Assembly: GCA_050290865.1 (NCBI GenBank)
Contig: JBNKIW010000004.1
Coordinates: 1-64,000 of the forward strand
Source: JARRLC01 sp050290865
GTDB lineage: Bacteria; Pseudomonadota; Alphaproteobacteria; Rhizobiales; Rhodomicrobiaceae
Direction of reading: 5' to 3'
DNA length: 64,000 nt
In this document: positions 8,452 through 16,004 of the stretch, one piece after another
Layout of the letters: each line of letters starts with the position of its first letter
How positions within the stretch are numbered: the first letter of the stretch is position 1
Made by a program: the position numbers and the translations under genes
The notes under the pieces: model-generated
The model's input: only the letters and a program-made list of their open reading frames with translations
Database searches by the model: none
What the model was told of the DNA's origin: nothing

Positions 8452-9563
8452 CCACCGGAACAGAGCCAAAGAAGAAGGGCGTCTTTGGGCGTCTGTTCAG
8501 CCGAAACGAGGAAACGGTTCCCGAGTCTGTTCCGGCGGCGGATGGGCCACCGCCTCCCCCGTCCGAAACCGTCGGAGCCACCATCCCGATAGCCGCAGCG
8601 GAAACATCCGCCGCCGTCGAAGCGCCCGCTGCGGAAAGCGAAACGCGCACGAAGGGCTGGTTCGAGCGACTGCGCCGGGGGCTCTCCAAGACCTCCACCC
8701 AGCTGACGCAGGGGATCACCAGTGTCTTCACCAAGCGCAAGCTGGACGCCGCGACGCTCGAAGAACTCGAAGACCTGCTCATCCAGGCCGATCTCGGCAT
8801 CGACACCGCATCGCGCATCATCCAAACCCTCTCGGACAGCCGCTACAACAAGGAAATATCCCCCGAAGAGGTCGGCGCCGTTCTTGCGGAGGAGGTCGAG
8901 CGCGTGCTGTGTCCCGTGGCTGTCCCGCTGGCGCTGGATACCGCGAAAAGCCCCCATGTCATTCTCATGGTGGGTGTCAACGGCACCGGCAAAACAACGA
9001 CCATCGGCAAGCTCGCGCGGATTTTCACCGGCGAGGGCAAGCGCGTGATGCTCGCTGCCGGGGATACTTTCCGCGCCGCCGCTATCGAGCAGCTCAAGGT
9101 CTGGGGCGAGCGGACCGGCTCGCCCGTGGTTTCCGGCCAGCAGGGTGCGGACGCCGCCGGCCTCGCTTTCGACGCGCTCGCCCGCGCCCGCGAGGAGAAG
9201 CGTGACGTTCTCATCATCGACACGGCCGGGCGCCTGCAGAACAAGGCGCATCTTATGGCCGAGCTGGAGAAAATCGTCCGCGTGATCAAGAAGTTCGACG
9301 AAAGCGCGCCGCATTCCGTGCTCCTGACCCTGGACGCGACCACCGGACAGAACGCGCTTTCGCAGGTCGAAGTCTTCCGCAAGGCGGCGGGCGCGACGGG
9401 CATCATTATGACAAAACTTGATGGTACGGCACGCGGTGGCATCCTTGTGGCCATCGCGGCGAAATACGGCCTGCCGGTCCATGCCATCGGGGTTGGCGAG
9501 GCGGTCGAGGATCTGCAGCCGTTCGAACCACGCGATTTCGCACGGGCCATCGCCGGACTGTAG
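8448..9563 (+). CDS. ftsY: Signal recognition particle receptor FtsY
   Basis: 371 residues from a GTG overlapping the mtaB stop. It is the SRP receptor GTPase for co-translational membrane targeting. An acidic, Ala/Pro-rich A domain (about 1-65) precedes the N domain (from 'GWFERLRRGLSKT') and the G domain. GTPase motifs: G-x-N-G-T-G-K-T-T (about 176), 'DTAGRLQNK' (about 258) and 'TKLDGTARGG' (about 323). It acts at the inner membrane with Ffh and 4.5S RNA. Confidence 0.97.
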   Translation: MTTGTEPKKKGVFGRLFSRNEETVPESVPAADGPPPPPSETVGATIPIAAAETSAAVEAPAAESETRTKGWFERLRRGLSKTSTQLTQGITSVFTKRKLDAATLEELEDLLIQADLGIDTASRIIQTLSDSRYNKEISPEEVGAVLAEEVERVLCPVAVPLALDTAKSPHVILMVGVNGTGKTTTIGKLARIFTGEGKRVMLAAGDTFRAAAIEQLKVWGERTGSPVVSGQQGADAAGLAFDALARAREEKRDVLIIDTAGRLQNKAHLMAELEKIVRVIKKFDESAPHSVLLTLDATTGQNALSQVEVFRKAAGATGIIMTKLDGTARGGILVAIAAKYGLPVHAIGVGEAVEDLQPFEPRDFARAIAGL

Positions 9564-9649
9564 CGCGCCCCGCTAAGCTCATGCAAACGAGACCGGCGTA
9601 AGATCGGCTCGCGAAAACAGGATCCGAGTAAGAGGAAGATACCGTACCC

Positions 9650-10282
9650 ATGAAGTTGCTGACGAAGCTCATCTTCGAGTTCTCCCCCCTTGTGCTTTTT
9701 TTTCTCGCCAGTGCCGTGTGGCAGGATGATTTCATCCGGCCGACGACGATTCTTGTCGTCTCGACGGCTTTTGCTCTCCTTCTCACATGGTGGGTGCTTC
9801 ATCAGCCGGCATTGATGGCCATCATCAACGCGATGACCGGTATTATTGCCGGCAGCATAACGCTGATCGTAAATGATCCGATGTATGTGCAAATGAAGCC
9901 GACGATCATCGGCGGCACATACGGAATCATCGTGTTGCTCGGCCTGATCTTGGACAAACCTCTTTTCAGAAAACTTTTGGGCGGAACCATACATTTGACG
10001 CCGCAGGGCTGGCGCGTTCTCTCCTGGATGTGGTTCTTCTACTTCGCGTTCATTACCGTCTTGAATGAATATGTGTGGCGTCACTACACGTTCCACGAAT
10101 GGGCTTTCTTCAAAATCGCCGTTCTCGTGCCGCTTACGGTCGTTTATGCGCTGCCGCAGGTGCTGATTTTGCGGAAATACCGGCTGCCGGGTTCGGAACC
10201 GGTGTTCTCTGCTTCGTGGGGCCGCACCCGCACCGCGCCCAGGCCACGAGCGTCCGCGGAAGTACGGCAGCCGACATTGTAA
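9650..10282 (+). CDS. YciB/IspA-type inner membrane septation protein, paralogue 1
   Basis: 210 residues, with 4-5 hydrophobic helices and the family signatures 'EFSPLVLFFL', 'MKPTIIGG..G', 'GWRVLS..WFFYF....LNEYVWR' and 'FFKI'. YciB proteins span the inner membrane and affect cell-envelope integrity and septation. After residue 180 it has an extra polar, Arg/Pro-rich tail absent from the second copy. The ATG at 9650 follows AGAGGAAG. A shorter, more typical paralogue follows 26 bases later. Local GC is lower than in neighbours, partly because of hydrophobic codons. Confidence 0.85.
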   Translation: MKLLTKLIFEFSPLVLFFLASAVWQDDFIRPTTILVVSTAFALLLTWWVLHQPALMAIINAMTGIIAGSITLIVNDPMYVQMKPTIIGGTYGIIVLLGLILDKPLFRKLLGGTIHLTPQGWRVLSWMWFFYFAFITVLNEYVWRHYTFHEWAFFKIAVLVPLTVVYALPQVLILRKYRLPGSEPVFSASWGRTRTAPRPRASAEVRQPTL

Positions 10283-10308
10283 GAGCGGAGGCGGACAGGA
10301 GGACAAAT

Positions 10309-10842
10309 ATGCCGATCGCGAAGCTTGCTCTCGAGCTGGGACCACTGGTCCTCTTCTTCCTGACAAACGGCTGGTACGGAATATTCGCTGCGACGGCTAC
10401 CTTCATGGTAGCGACCGTCATTTCACTGAGCGCAAGCTGGGGCCTCCTGCGCAAGATCCCGGTCATGCCGCTGGTCACCGGCATATTCGTCATGATATTC
10501 GGCGGCTTGACGCTCTATCTGCATGACGACACCTTCATCAAGATCAAGCCGACCATCGTCAATGTGCTGTTCGCAAGCGCGTTGGGCGGCGGACTGCTCT
10601 TCGGTCGTTCGCTGATGAAGGTCGTGCTGTCGGAAGCCATCAAGCTTCAGGACGCGGGCTGGCGTCTACTGACCATCCGCTGGGCGTTCTTCTTTTTGTT
10701 CCTCGCTGTGCTGAACGAAGTGGTGTGGCGCGTTTTCCCCGCCTGGTGGGTTACGTTCAAGGCCTTCGGGATAATGCCTATTACATTTCTCTTCATGATG
10801 GGCCAAATTGGGTTGTTACAAAGGTACCAAATTCCCGAATAA
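10309..10842 (+). CDS. yciB: YciB inner membrane septation protein, paralogue 2
   Basis: 177 residues, the usual YciB length (about 179). Signatures: 'ELGPLVLFFLTN', 'IKPTIVN', 'GWRLLTIRWAFFFLFLAVLNEVVWR' and 'FKAFGIMPITF'. Four to five membrane helices. The start is the ATG at 10309, directly behind a strong AGGAGG site; longer in-frame starts would run through the end of paralogue 1 and are unlikely. In related genomes a single yciB follows ftsY; here two diverged copies sit in tandem. Confidence 0.92.
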   Translation: MPIAKLALELGPLVLFFLTNGWYGIFAATATFMVATVISLSASWGLLRKIPVMPLVTGIFVMIFGGLTLYLHDDTFIKIKPTIVNVLFASALGGGLLFGRSLMKVVLSEAIKLQDAGWRLLTIRWAFFFLFLAVLNEVVWRVFPAWWVTFKAFGIMPITFLFMMGQIGLLQRYQIPE

Positions 10843-10900
10843 GTTGTAGACGGCGTGGTCAATAGGTAATAAGCGTAGGCAGATATTCACCGCGAACGAC

Positions 10901-10918
10901 TATTCATAAGCGTGAATA
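10901..10918. promoter_or_regulatory. Candidate MarR operator dyad
   Basis: TATTCA at 10901-10906 and TGAATA at 10913-10918 form an inverted repeat with a six-base spacer, in an AT-richer stretch 133 bases upstream of the marR start. MarR proteins usually bind short AT-rich palindromes near their own promoter. No binding data; inference only. Confidence 0.4.
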
Positions 10919-11050
10919 ATGGGTACAATGAGTATCAGCCCCCTCGTGGGGACATGCCGCCGGATCACCGCTCCGGCGGTTTGAGGCGGCGAATTGGGCG
11001 CCAGCTCAATCCGCTATTGGAAACCGCGACAACAATTAGAAAATCGGACA

Positions 11051-11584
11051 ATGGGCACACAAAGACAAACCGTCACTTCAAGGACCGGCATTGAAAAGAG
11101 CAAGGCAAAGGGGCGCGCAGCTGCCAAAGCAGAGAGTTCCGTGATTGCCTTCCAGAACTCTCCGACGCATCTTTTGCACCGGGCTGAACAATGCGCGGCC
11201 GACATCTTTACACGGATTGCACCTGCCGGACTGCTCACTCCTCGTCAGTATGCAATCCTTGCGGCGATTCAGGCCAATGACGGCATCAGCCAGACCGGCC
11301 TCGTCGAGAAGACTGGAATTGACCGTTCCACCCTTGCCGACATCGTCCGCCGTATGCTTGACAAAGGGTTGGTACAGCGGGAACGCACGACCGAGGATGC
11401 CCGCGCATATGCCGTACACCTCACGCGCAAGGGCAGTGACATGCTGCGCAAGATGCGGCCGTATGCCGATGAGGTCGACCGGCAGATCCTGCAGTCCATC
11501 CCCGAGGAGCACAGGCAGGCGTTCTTCGTTATGCTGAATGGTCTGGTCAATGATCTGGCCGAGGCGGAGGAAGCCGACGCCTGA
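11051..11584 (+). CDS. MarR-family transcriptional regulator
   Basis: 177 residues. A basic, Ala-rich N-terminal extension (about 45 residues) precedes a MarR winged helix: helix 'LLHRAEQCAADIFTRI', recognition part 'GLVEKTGIDRSTLADIVRRMLDKGLVQRE', wing 'DARAYAVHLTRKG', then a dimerisation helix at the C-terminus. It probably acts as a dimeric repressor sensing a small ligand. The start ATG 11051 has only a weak ribosome site, so the N-terminus is uncertain. No obvious target gene is adjacent; autoregulation through the dyad at 10901 is possible. Confidence 0.88.
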   Translation: MGTQRQTVTSRTGIEKSKAKGRAAAKAESSVIAFQNSPTHLLHRAEQCAADIFTRIAPAGLLTPRQYAILAAIQANDGISQTGLVEKTGIDRSTLADIVRRMLDKGLVQRERTTEDARAYAVHLTRKGSDMLRKMRPYADEVDRQILQSIPEEHRQAFFVMLNGLVNDLAEAEEADA

Positions 11585-11614
11585 GGCGCCGCGCACGCTG
11601 ACCATAGGGATGCG

Positions 11615-11655
11615 CCCCATTCCGCTCGCAGCGGAAGGGGCCGTTCCTTATTTTG
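11615..11655 (+). terminator. Rho-independent terminator after marR
   Basis: CCCCATTCCGCT (11615-11626) pairs with AGCGGAAGGGG (11630-11640) around a three-base loop with one bulged A. A T-rich run (TTCCTTATTTT) follows. It lies about 30 bases after the marR stop. The remaining 260 bases to the rnd stop show nothing else recognisable. Confidence 0.6.
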
Positions 11656-11918
11656 CGCCAGACAACAGATATTCCGCCTCCTCATCGAATCCAACTAGAA
11701 GGATTCGGGTGCAGTCGCTGCTTACACCAAGATAGCGGCGCTTCCCCTCGTTTTACTCGTCCAAAAACCGGATTTACGTCACTGCCATCGGTTGGAACTC
11801 GAAGACATCTTCACGCCCGATCAGCACGCCGACACCCGAATCAGATCACATTGACATCACGTAACCGCGTGACCGTGAGGTCGGCGTCTGTGTGGTGCCA
11901 CCCAATTTGAGGGCGGTG

Positions 11919-13088
11919 CTAAGCCGCGCCTGGCCGCGGCACCACAACGATCTGCCCACGTTCGACTGCGAGCACAACCTTGCCCGCCTTGAGCGCCAGC
12001 GCGTCCTCGCCGAACAACGTTCGCCGCCACCCGTGGAGTGCAGGCACATCGGCCGCGTCGTCCAGCGCAATCTTGTCGAGTTCGTCGGTCGTCGCGATGA
12101 GCTTGGTCGCCACGTCATGTCTGGCGGAGACCGCTTTCAGCAGCACGCGCAGGAGGTCCGCGATTGCCACGGCGGAAGGCGGCAGCGGTTCGCTCAGTTC
12201 AAGCTCAGGCAGCTCCGCCGCGGGGCGCGCCAGCGCCTTGTTCACCGCCTCGACCAGTTCACGCCCTCTCGCTGAGCGCGCGAACCCCTCATGCACCGTC
12301 CGCAGGCGGCTCAGTTCTTCCAGCGTCTTCGGCGCCTGACTGATGACGTCGTAAATCATGTCGTCCTTAACCACGCGTGCGCGCGGCACGTTCATGGCCT
12401 GCGCCGTCCGCTCACGCCATGCCGCCACCTCGATCATGATCGCCAGTTCCATGGGCGTCCGGGCACGCATTTTCAGGCGGCGCCAGGCGTCCATCGGTTC
12501 CATCAGGTAGTTGGCGGGGTTGAGTAAATCGGCCATTTCCTCCTCGACCCAGGCGGCGCGGCCAGTCGTCGTGAGGCGCTCGTAGAGCTTCTGATAGATG
12601 CCGCGCAGATGGGTGACGTCGCCCAGCGCATAATGCAGCTGCTTTTCACTCAAGGGGCGGCGCGCCCAGTCCGTGAAGCGCGAGCTTTTATCGAGGTTGC
12701 GCTTGAGGAGCCGCTTGACCAGTGCGCCGTAGCCCGCCGCATCGCCGAAGCCGCAGACCATGGCGGCGATCTGGGTATCGAACACGGGCAGCGGCACGAG
12801 GCTGGCCAGATTGTAGATGATCTCGATGTCCTGGCGCGCGGCGTGAAAGACCTTCACGACCTCCTTCGCCGCCATCAACTCGAAGAACGGCGTCAGTTCC
12901 AGGCCCGGCGACAGGGGATCGACGACGCCCTCGGCCTCCGGGCCGGCGATCTGGATGAGGCAAAGCTGCGGCCAGTAGGTGGACTGGCGCATGAATTCGG
13001 TGTCAACGGCGACGAAATCTGAGGTGGCAAGCTGCCCGCAAAGCTTCGCAAGACCGTCGGTGGTGGTAATCATCGGAATCGCATTCAT
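11919..13088 (-). CDS. rnd: Ribonuclease D
   Basis: 389 residues. A 3'-5' exoribonuclease that trims tRNA and other RNA ends. The DEDDy exonuclease domain is visible: 'VAVDTEFMR' (Asp/Glu of motif I), 'KVFHAARQDIEII' (motif II) and 'YALGDVTHL' (motif III with Tyr and Asp). An HRDC domain follows ('ELAIMIEVAAWRE' onward, about 200-280). I start at ATG 13088 (MNAIPM); a TTG ten codons earlier and an ATG five codons later are alternatives. Monocistronic. Confidence 0.94.
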   Translation of the reverse strand: MNAIPMITTTDGLAKLCGQLATSDFVAVDTEFMRQSTYWPQLCLIQIAGPEAEGVVDPLSPGLELTPFFELMAAKEVVKVFHAARQDIEIIYNLASLVPLPVFDTQIAAMVCGFGDAAGYGALVKRLLKRNLDKSSRFTDWARRPLSEKQLHYALGDVTHLRGIYQKLYERLTTTGRAAWVEEEMADLLNPANYLMEPMDAWRRLKMRARTPMELAIMIEVAAWRERTAQAMNVPRARVVKDDMIYDVISQAPKTLEELSRLRTVHEGFARSARGRELVEAVNKALARPAAELPELELSEPLPPSAVAIADLLRVLLKAVSARHDVATKLIATTDELDKIALDDAADVPALHGWRRTLFGEDALALKAGKVVLAVERGQIVVVPRPGAA

Positions 13089-13517
13089 CGCACATTCATA
13101 TATAACAGCGCGGAGCAATTGTCCTGCGCAATGGCAGGCAGGCGCACATCAGAGGGAGAAAACGTTAAGACTGTGTGGCTGCGGCTGCAAAAATGCCGCG
13201 GCCCTTGGGGGAGACCGCGGCAGCGACCGGTACATGCTGATGGACGATGCTCCACCGTCTTCAACGGGGTGGCGGGGCACCGGGGGACGAGATCGCCTTG
13301 CCGCCCCCGGCTTCCCGCGGCAGACCGCAGCGAAAACCGGAGGCGGAAAATGGCTTCGACCTGGACGCCAGTGCGGCTGTTGCCGTGTACGACGCCTGTT
13401 CAGTAACGGCTCTCAATATGGGCAGGCATGAAACGCCACGATAATGTGCCAGGATGACACGCCCGTCATGATACAAATGCATTATGACGATGCGGAACGA
13501 TCCGGAAAAATCCGCAC
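13089..13517. other. 429-base gap between rnd and luxR, possible small RNA
   Basis: Contains the minus-strand terminator at 13189-13222 and a dyad CGTCAT (13464-13469) / ATGACG (13484-13489). No credible protein gene: frames here lack ribosome sites and known motifs. The stretch from about 13222 to 13450 could encode a minus-strand small RNA; it does not match 6S, 4.5S, tmRNA or RNase P RNA cores that I can recognise. Confidence 0.35.
13189..13222 (-). terminator. Rho-independent terminator, minus strand, far from any stop codon
   Basis: Read on the minus strand, TGCCGCGG (13222-13215) pairs with CCGCGGCA (13201-13194), followed at once by TTTTT (13193-13189). The hairpin is strong. The nearest upstream minus-strand stop codon is luxR's at 13518, almost 300 bases away, so it either ends a long luxR 3' UTR or an untranslated RNA. 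Confidence 0.65.
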
Positions 13518-14651
13518 CTACCCGATGTCGAGACAGGGAGCGAGGCTGGCAATGAGCGCAATGAGTTCGCTCTGGCGGTTGACGTCCATCTTCGCCATCG
13601 CCGAGGCGAGCTGGTTGCGGGCGGTGGCAACCGAGATGCTGGAAGCGCCTGCCACGTCGCGCAGGGCTTCGCCTGCCGCCAGCTTTTCCACCAGGGCAAT
13701 CTCGGCGGGCGTCAGGCCGTAAAGATCGCGCAGAAGAAACCGGGACGAGCGCGGCCGCCGCGCCCCCGCGCCGATCACCACCATCGCCTGACGCGCCGGA
13801 TAGCATGCGCCGTCGCTGCGGCTGGTCAGTGGAAAAACATGCACCGGACGACGGCCGCCGTCCGTGTCGCGCATGGCGAAGCTGGTGAGCGCGTTCTGGA
13901 GGATCGGGCCGAGGCAGCGCAGCGCCTGCTCGAAAGCCTCGGCGGCGGCGGTGTCGTGGAAGGCGATGCGCGAGTCCGGCAGTTGTTTCACGACCTGACA
14001 GCCGGCCAGCAGGTCTTCGGCAGCGGCGTTGGTCATGAGGATGCGGCCTTTCTCGTCCACAATGCAGGCGGGCCACGAAATGCGCGCCAGCATCGCCTCC
14101 AGGTTCGGCCGGGTCAGCGCCTCGCAGCAGGCCCTCGCCGTCAGCATCAGAGCGCGGCTCATATGCGGCTTGAGCCGTTCGAGCAGGGTTGCCGCCGGCC
14201 GCTCCAGCCGCGCGAGCTTATCGGGGATATCGAAACAGGTGCGGGCGTAGAATTCCGGCGTTCGAGAGTAGGCGACATTGGCCCCGGCCGTGAAATTGCC
14301 GGCAGGTTTGAGCCATTCGTGATAGAAGGGCTGCGCTTCCAGCCACTCGCGCGTCACCGTTTCACGTGCGGTCGTGACCTTCCCCGCGGGCGTGCTGGCC
14401 AGCACTTCCTCATAAGGGTTGATGGCGTGGTAGTGCTCCACATAGGATTTCACGAAGTCGGGATCGATGCCGTGCGAGACGGTGAACGGCGCAATTTTGC
14501 CATTGATCTCCGCAACCAGGGAGAAACCGCATCCGGGAAAGAGAGCTTGAATGCGGCGAAGCACGTCCGGCCATTCCTGCGGGTCGCAGGCGGCGACGTA
14601 AATATGCTCGACCAGATTGAGCAGCACTTTGTCGGAAATGCGTCTCCCCAC
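13518..14651 (-). CDS. LuxR-family regulator with C-terminal helix-turn-helix
   Basis: 377 residues. The C-terminal 60 residues form a LuxR/FixJ helix-turn-helix: 'YGLTPAEIALVEKLAAGEALRDVA', then 'SVATARNQLASAMAKMDVNRQSEL'. Ahead of it is a PAS-like segment ('WPACIVDEKGRILMTNAAAEDLL', about 195-220). The N-terminal 150 residues ('VEHIYVAACDPQEWPDVL') are a sensor-like part found in many orphan LuxR proteins. I prefer the GTG at 14651, which has GGAG ten bases before it; a TTG at 14681 adds ten residues. It is divergent from the two-gene ATPase module (271-base gap) and could control it; no autoinducer synthase is nearby. Confidence 0.85.
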   Translation of the reverse strand: MGRRISDKVLLNLVEHIYVAACDPQEWPDVLRRIQALFPGCGFSLVAEINGKIAPFTVSHGIDPDFVKSYVEHYHAINPYEEVLASTPAGKVTTARETVTREWLEAQPFYHEWLKPAGNFTAGANVAYSRTPEFYARTCFDIPDKLARLERPAATLLERLKPHMSRALMLTARACCEALTRPNLEAMLARISWPACIVDEKGRILMTNAAAEDLLAGCQVVKQLPDSRIAFHDTAAAEAFEQALRCLGPILQNALTSFAMRDTDGGRRPVHVFPLTSRSDGACYPARQAMVVIGAGARRPRSSRFLLRDLYGLTPAEIALVEKLAAGEALRDVAGASSISVATARNQLASAMAKMDVNRQSELIALIASLAPCLDIG

Positions 14652-14922
14652 CGCCGGATCTCCGTGACAGACCGCAAACAAAAGAGCTTATCAGCGGCGC
14701 GGGAGGTTTGACAGCAGCATTTTACCTTATGCGGATCGTCTGAATTCGGAGTTTCGCCAGGGCGATGCAGGAATGCCGCGAGTACCACGGAACTGACCGC
14801 AGGCGAGATTCCCCCGATTCTCGTCCGCGTCCGAATCAGCTAAAAATCGAGTTAATGAAGCCTTAAATCGAAAGCCACCGGAGACTGGCGCCCCCCAGCG
14901 CAATCTCCATGTTTGAGGACTG

Positions 14923-15987
14923 ATGATCGCCGCGACACCGCTTCCGCCGCTCCCCCGCTTCAGGCTCGACCACCTCACCGCGATCGAACCCGGCCTGCCG
15001 CTTCTCGCACGACTGGGCCTCAGCGGACACGGGTCCGCGCCGCGCGGCACGCTGGAGAGGGCGCTGATCTCGCTCTATGCCGTTCCCGCCGCCTTCGGGC
15101 AGGCGCTCGCCGGACTGGCCGCGCAGGGGCACGCCGTCATTTCACGGAACGGTCATTGCCGCATCACCGGAGCGGGCCGGAAACATGTGGAAGCGCGGCT
15201 GGGAAGTCTTCTCGGCCGCCCCTGGGCCGACGCCGCCATCGCTCTGGCCGCGCTGAGCCTGGGCATCGACGCTGCCGCCGCACCGGCGCGCGCCTATCTC
15301 GCCCGCCGCGACAACATCGAATGCGCCGCCCTCGCCCGCCTCTACGGGCTCGACAAGCTCGGCCCGATGCCCTCACGCGACGATGTGCGTGCAGCGCTTT
15401 TGCGTTCCTTCGTGTCCGCGCGTCTGCCCGAATGCGAATCCGCTTTCACGGAGATCCCCATGCGAAACACCTCGCGCGACCCCGTCGGCCGGGCGGTCAT
15501 GCTCGGCGCAGCGGGCCTCAATCGCGGCACGCACCGTGACGCCGAGACCGCACTTCTGCGCAAGGCGCTGGGCTTGCGCGGCGAAACCGGCGGCAGTATT
15601 GCCGATGCCCTCGTCCGCAACGCCCTCGCCAAGGGTGCACAGCGCGGCGCGGTCCAGGCTGCGAGAGAAGCGCGGCGGGATGGCAGGGAGAGGGCTGGTT
15701 TAGCCACCTTTGCAGCCGAAGTCCGCGATCTTGCCCGCACGCTGCGCACCGCCCCGTTCGCCGGCCGGGTGGCCATCGCTCAAGTCTACGACACGGGGCT
15801 TGCGCGCGGGCTCGATTTCGGTACCCTCGACGCTTTCAAGGCGAGAATCGCTGAAGCCGGCCGCGCCGGCCTGCTCGACCTTGAGCGCTACGACATCGCC
15901 GGGCCGATGGACAGTGCGCTGCGTGACCGTTCGCGGACAGCCTTTGGGCGCGACGAGCGGCACTTCATCGTTAATGAATGGATATAA
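14923..15987 (+). CDS. Uncharacterised protein paired with a double ATPase; possible winged-helix N-terminus
   Basis: 354 residues, Ala/Arg-rich. I do not recognise a family. Residues about 45-90 read like a winged helix: helical 'ALISLYAVPAAFGQALAGLAAQGHAV' followed by a short beta wing ending 'CRITGAGRKHV'. The rest is helical, with a very basic stretch near 245-265. No signal peptide, membrane helix or nuclease motif (no PD-ExK, HNH or HD) is visible. The 17-base gap to the 1026-residue ATPase gene, in the same orientation, makes a functional pair likely; it may be the DNA- or target-binding partner (inference). Confidence 0.6.
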   Translation: MIAATPLPPLPRFRLDHLTAIEPGLPLLARLGLSGHGSAPRGTLERALISLYAVPAAFGQALAGLAAQGHAVISRNGHCRITGAGRKHVEARLGSLLGRPWADAAIALAALSLGIDAAAAPARAYLARRDNIECAALARLYGLDKLGPMPSRDDVRAALLRSFVSARLPECESAFTEIPMRNTSRDPVGRAVMLGAAGLNRGTHRDAETALLRKALGLRGETGGSIADALVRNALAKGAQRGAVQAAREARRDGRERAGLATFAAEVRDLARTLRTAPFAGRVAIAQVYDTGLARGLDFGTLDAFKARIAEAGRAGLLDLERYDIAGPMDSALRDRSRTAFGRDERHFIVNEWI

Positions 15988-16004
15988 GCCGAGGATTTTT
16001 GCGA

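Noticed and set aside
10075..10308. Upstream extension of the second yciB gene
   Set aside because: It would overlap the first yciB in another frame, and the strong AGGAGG site fixes the start at 10309.
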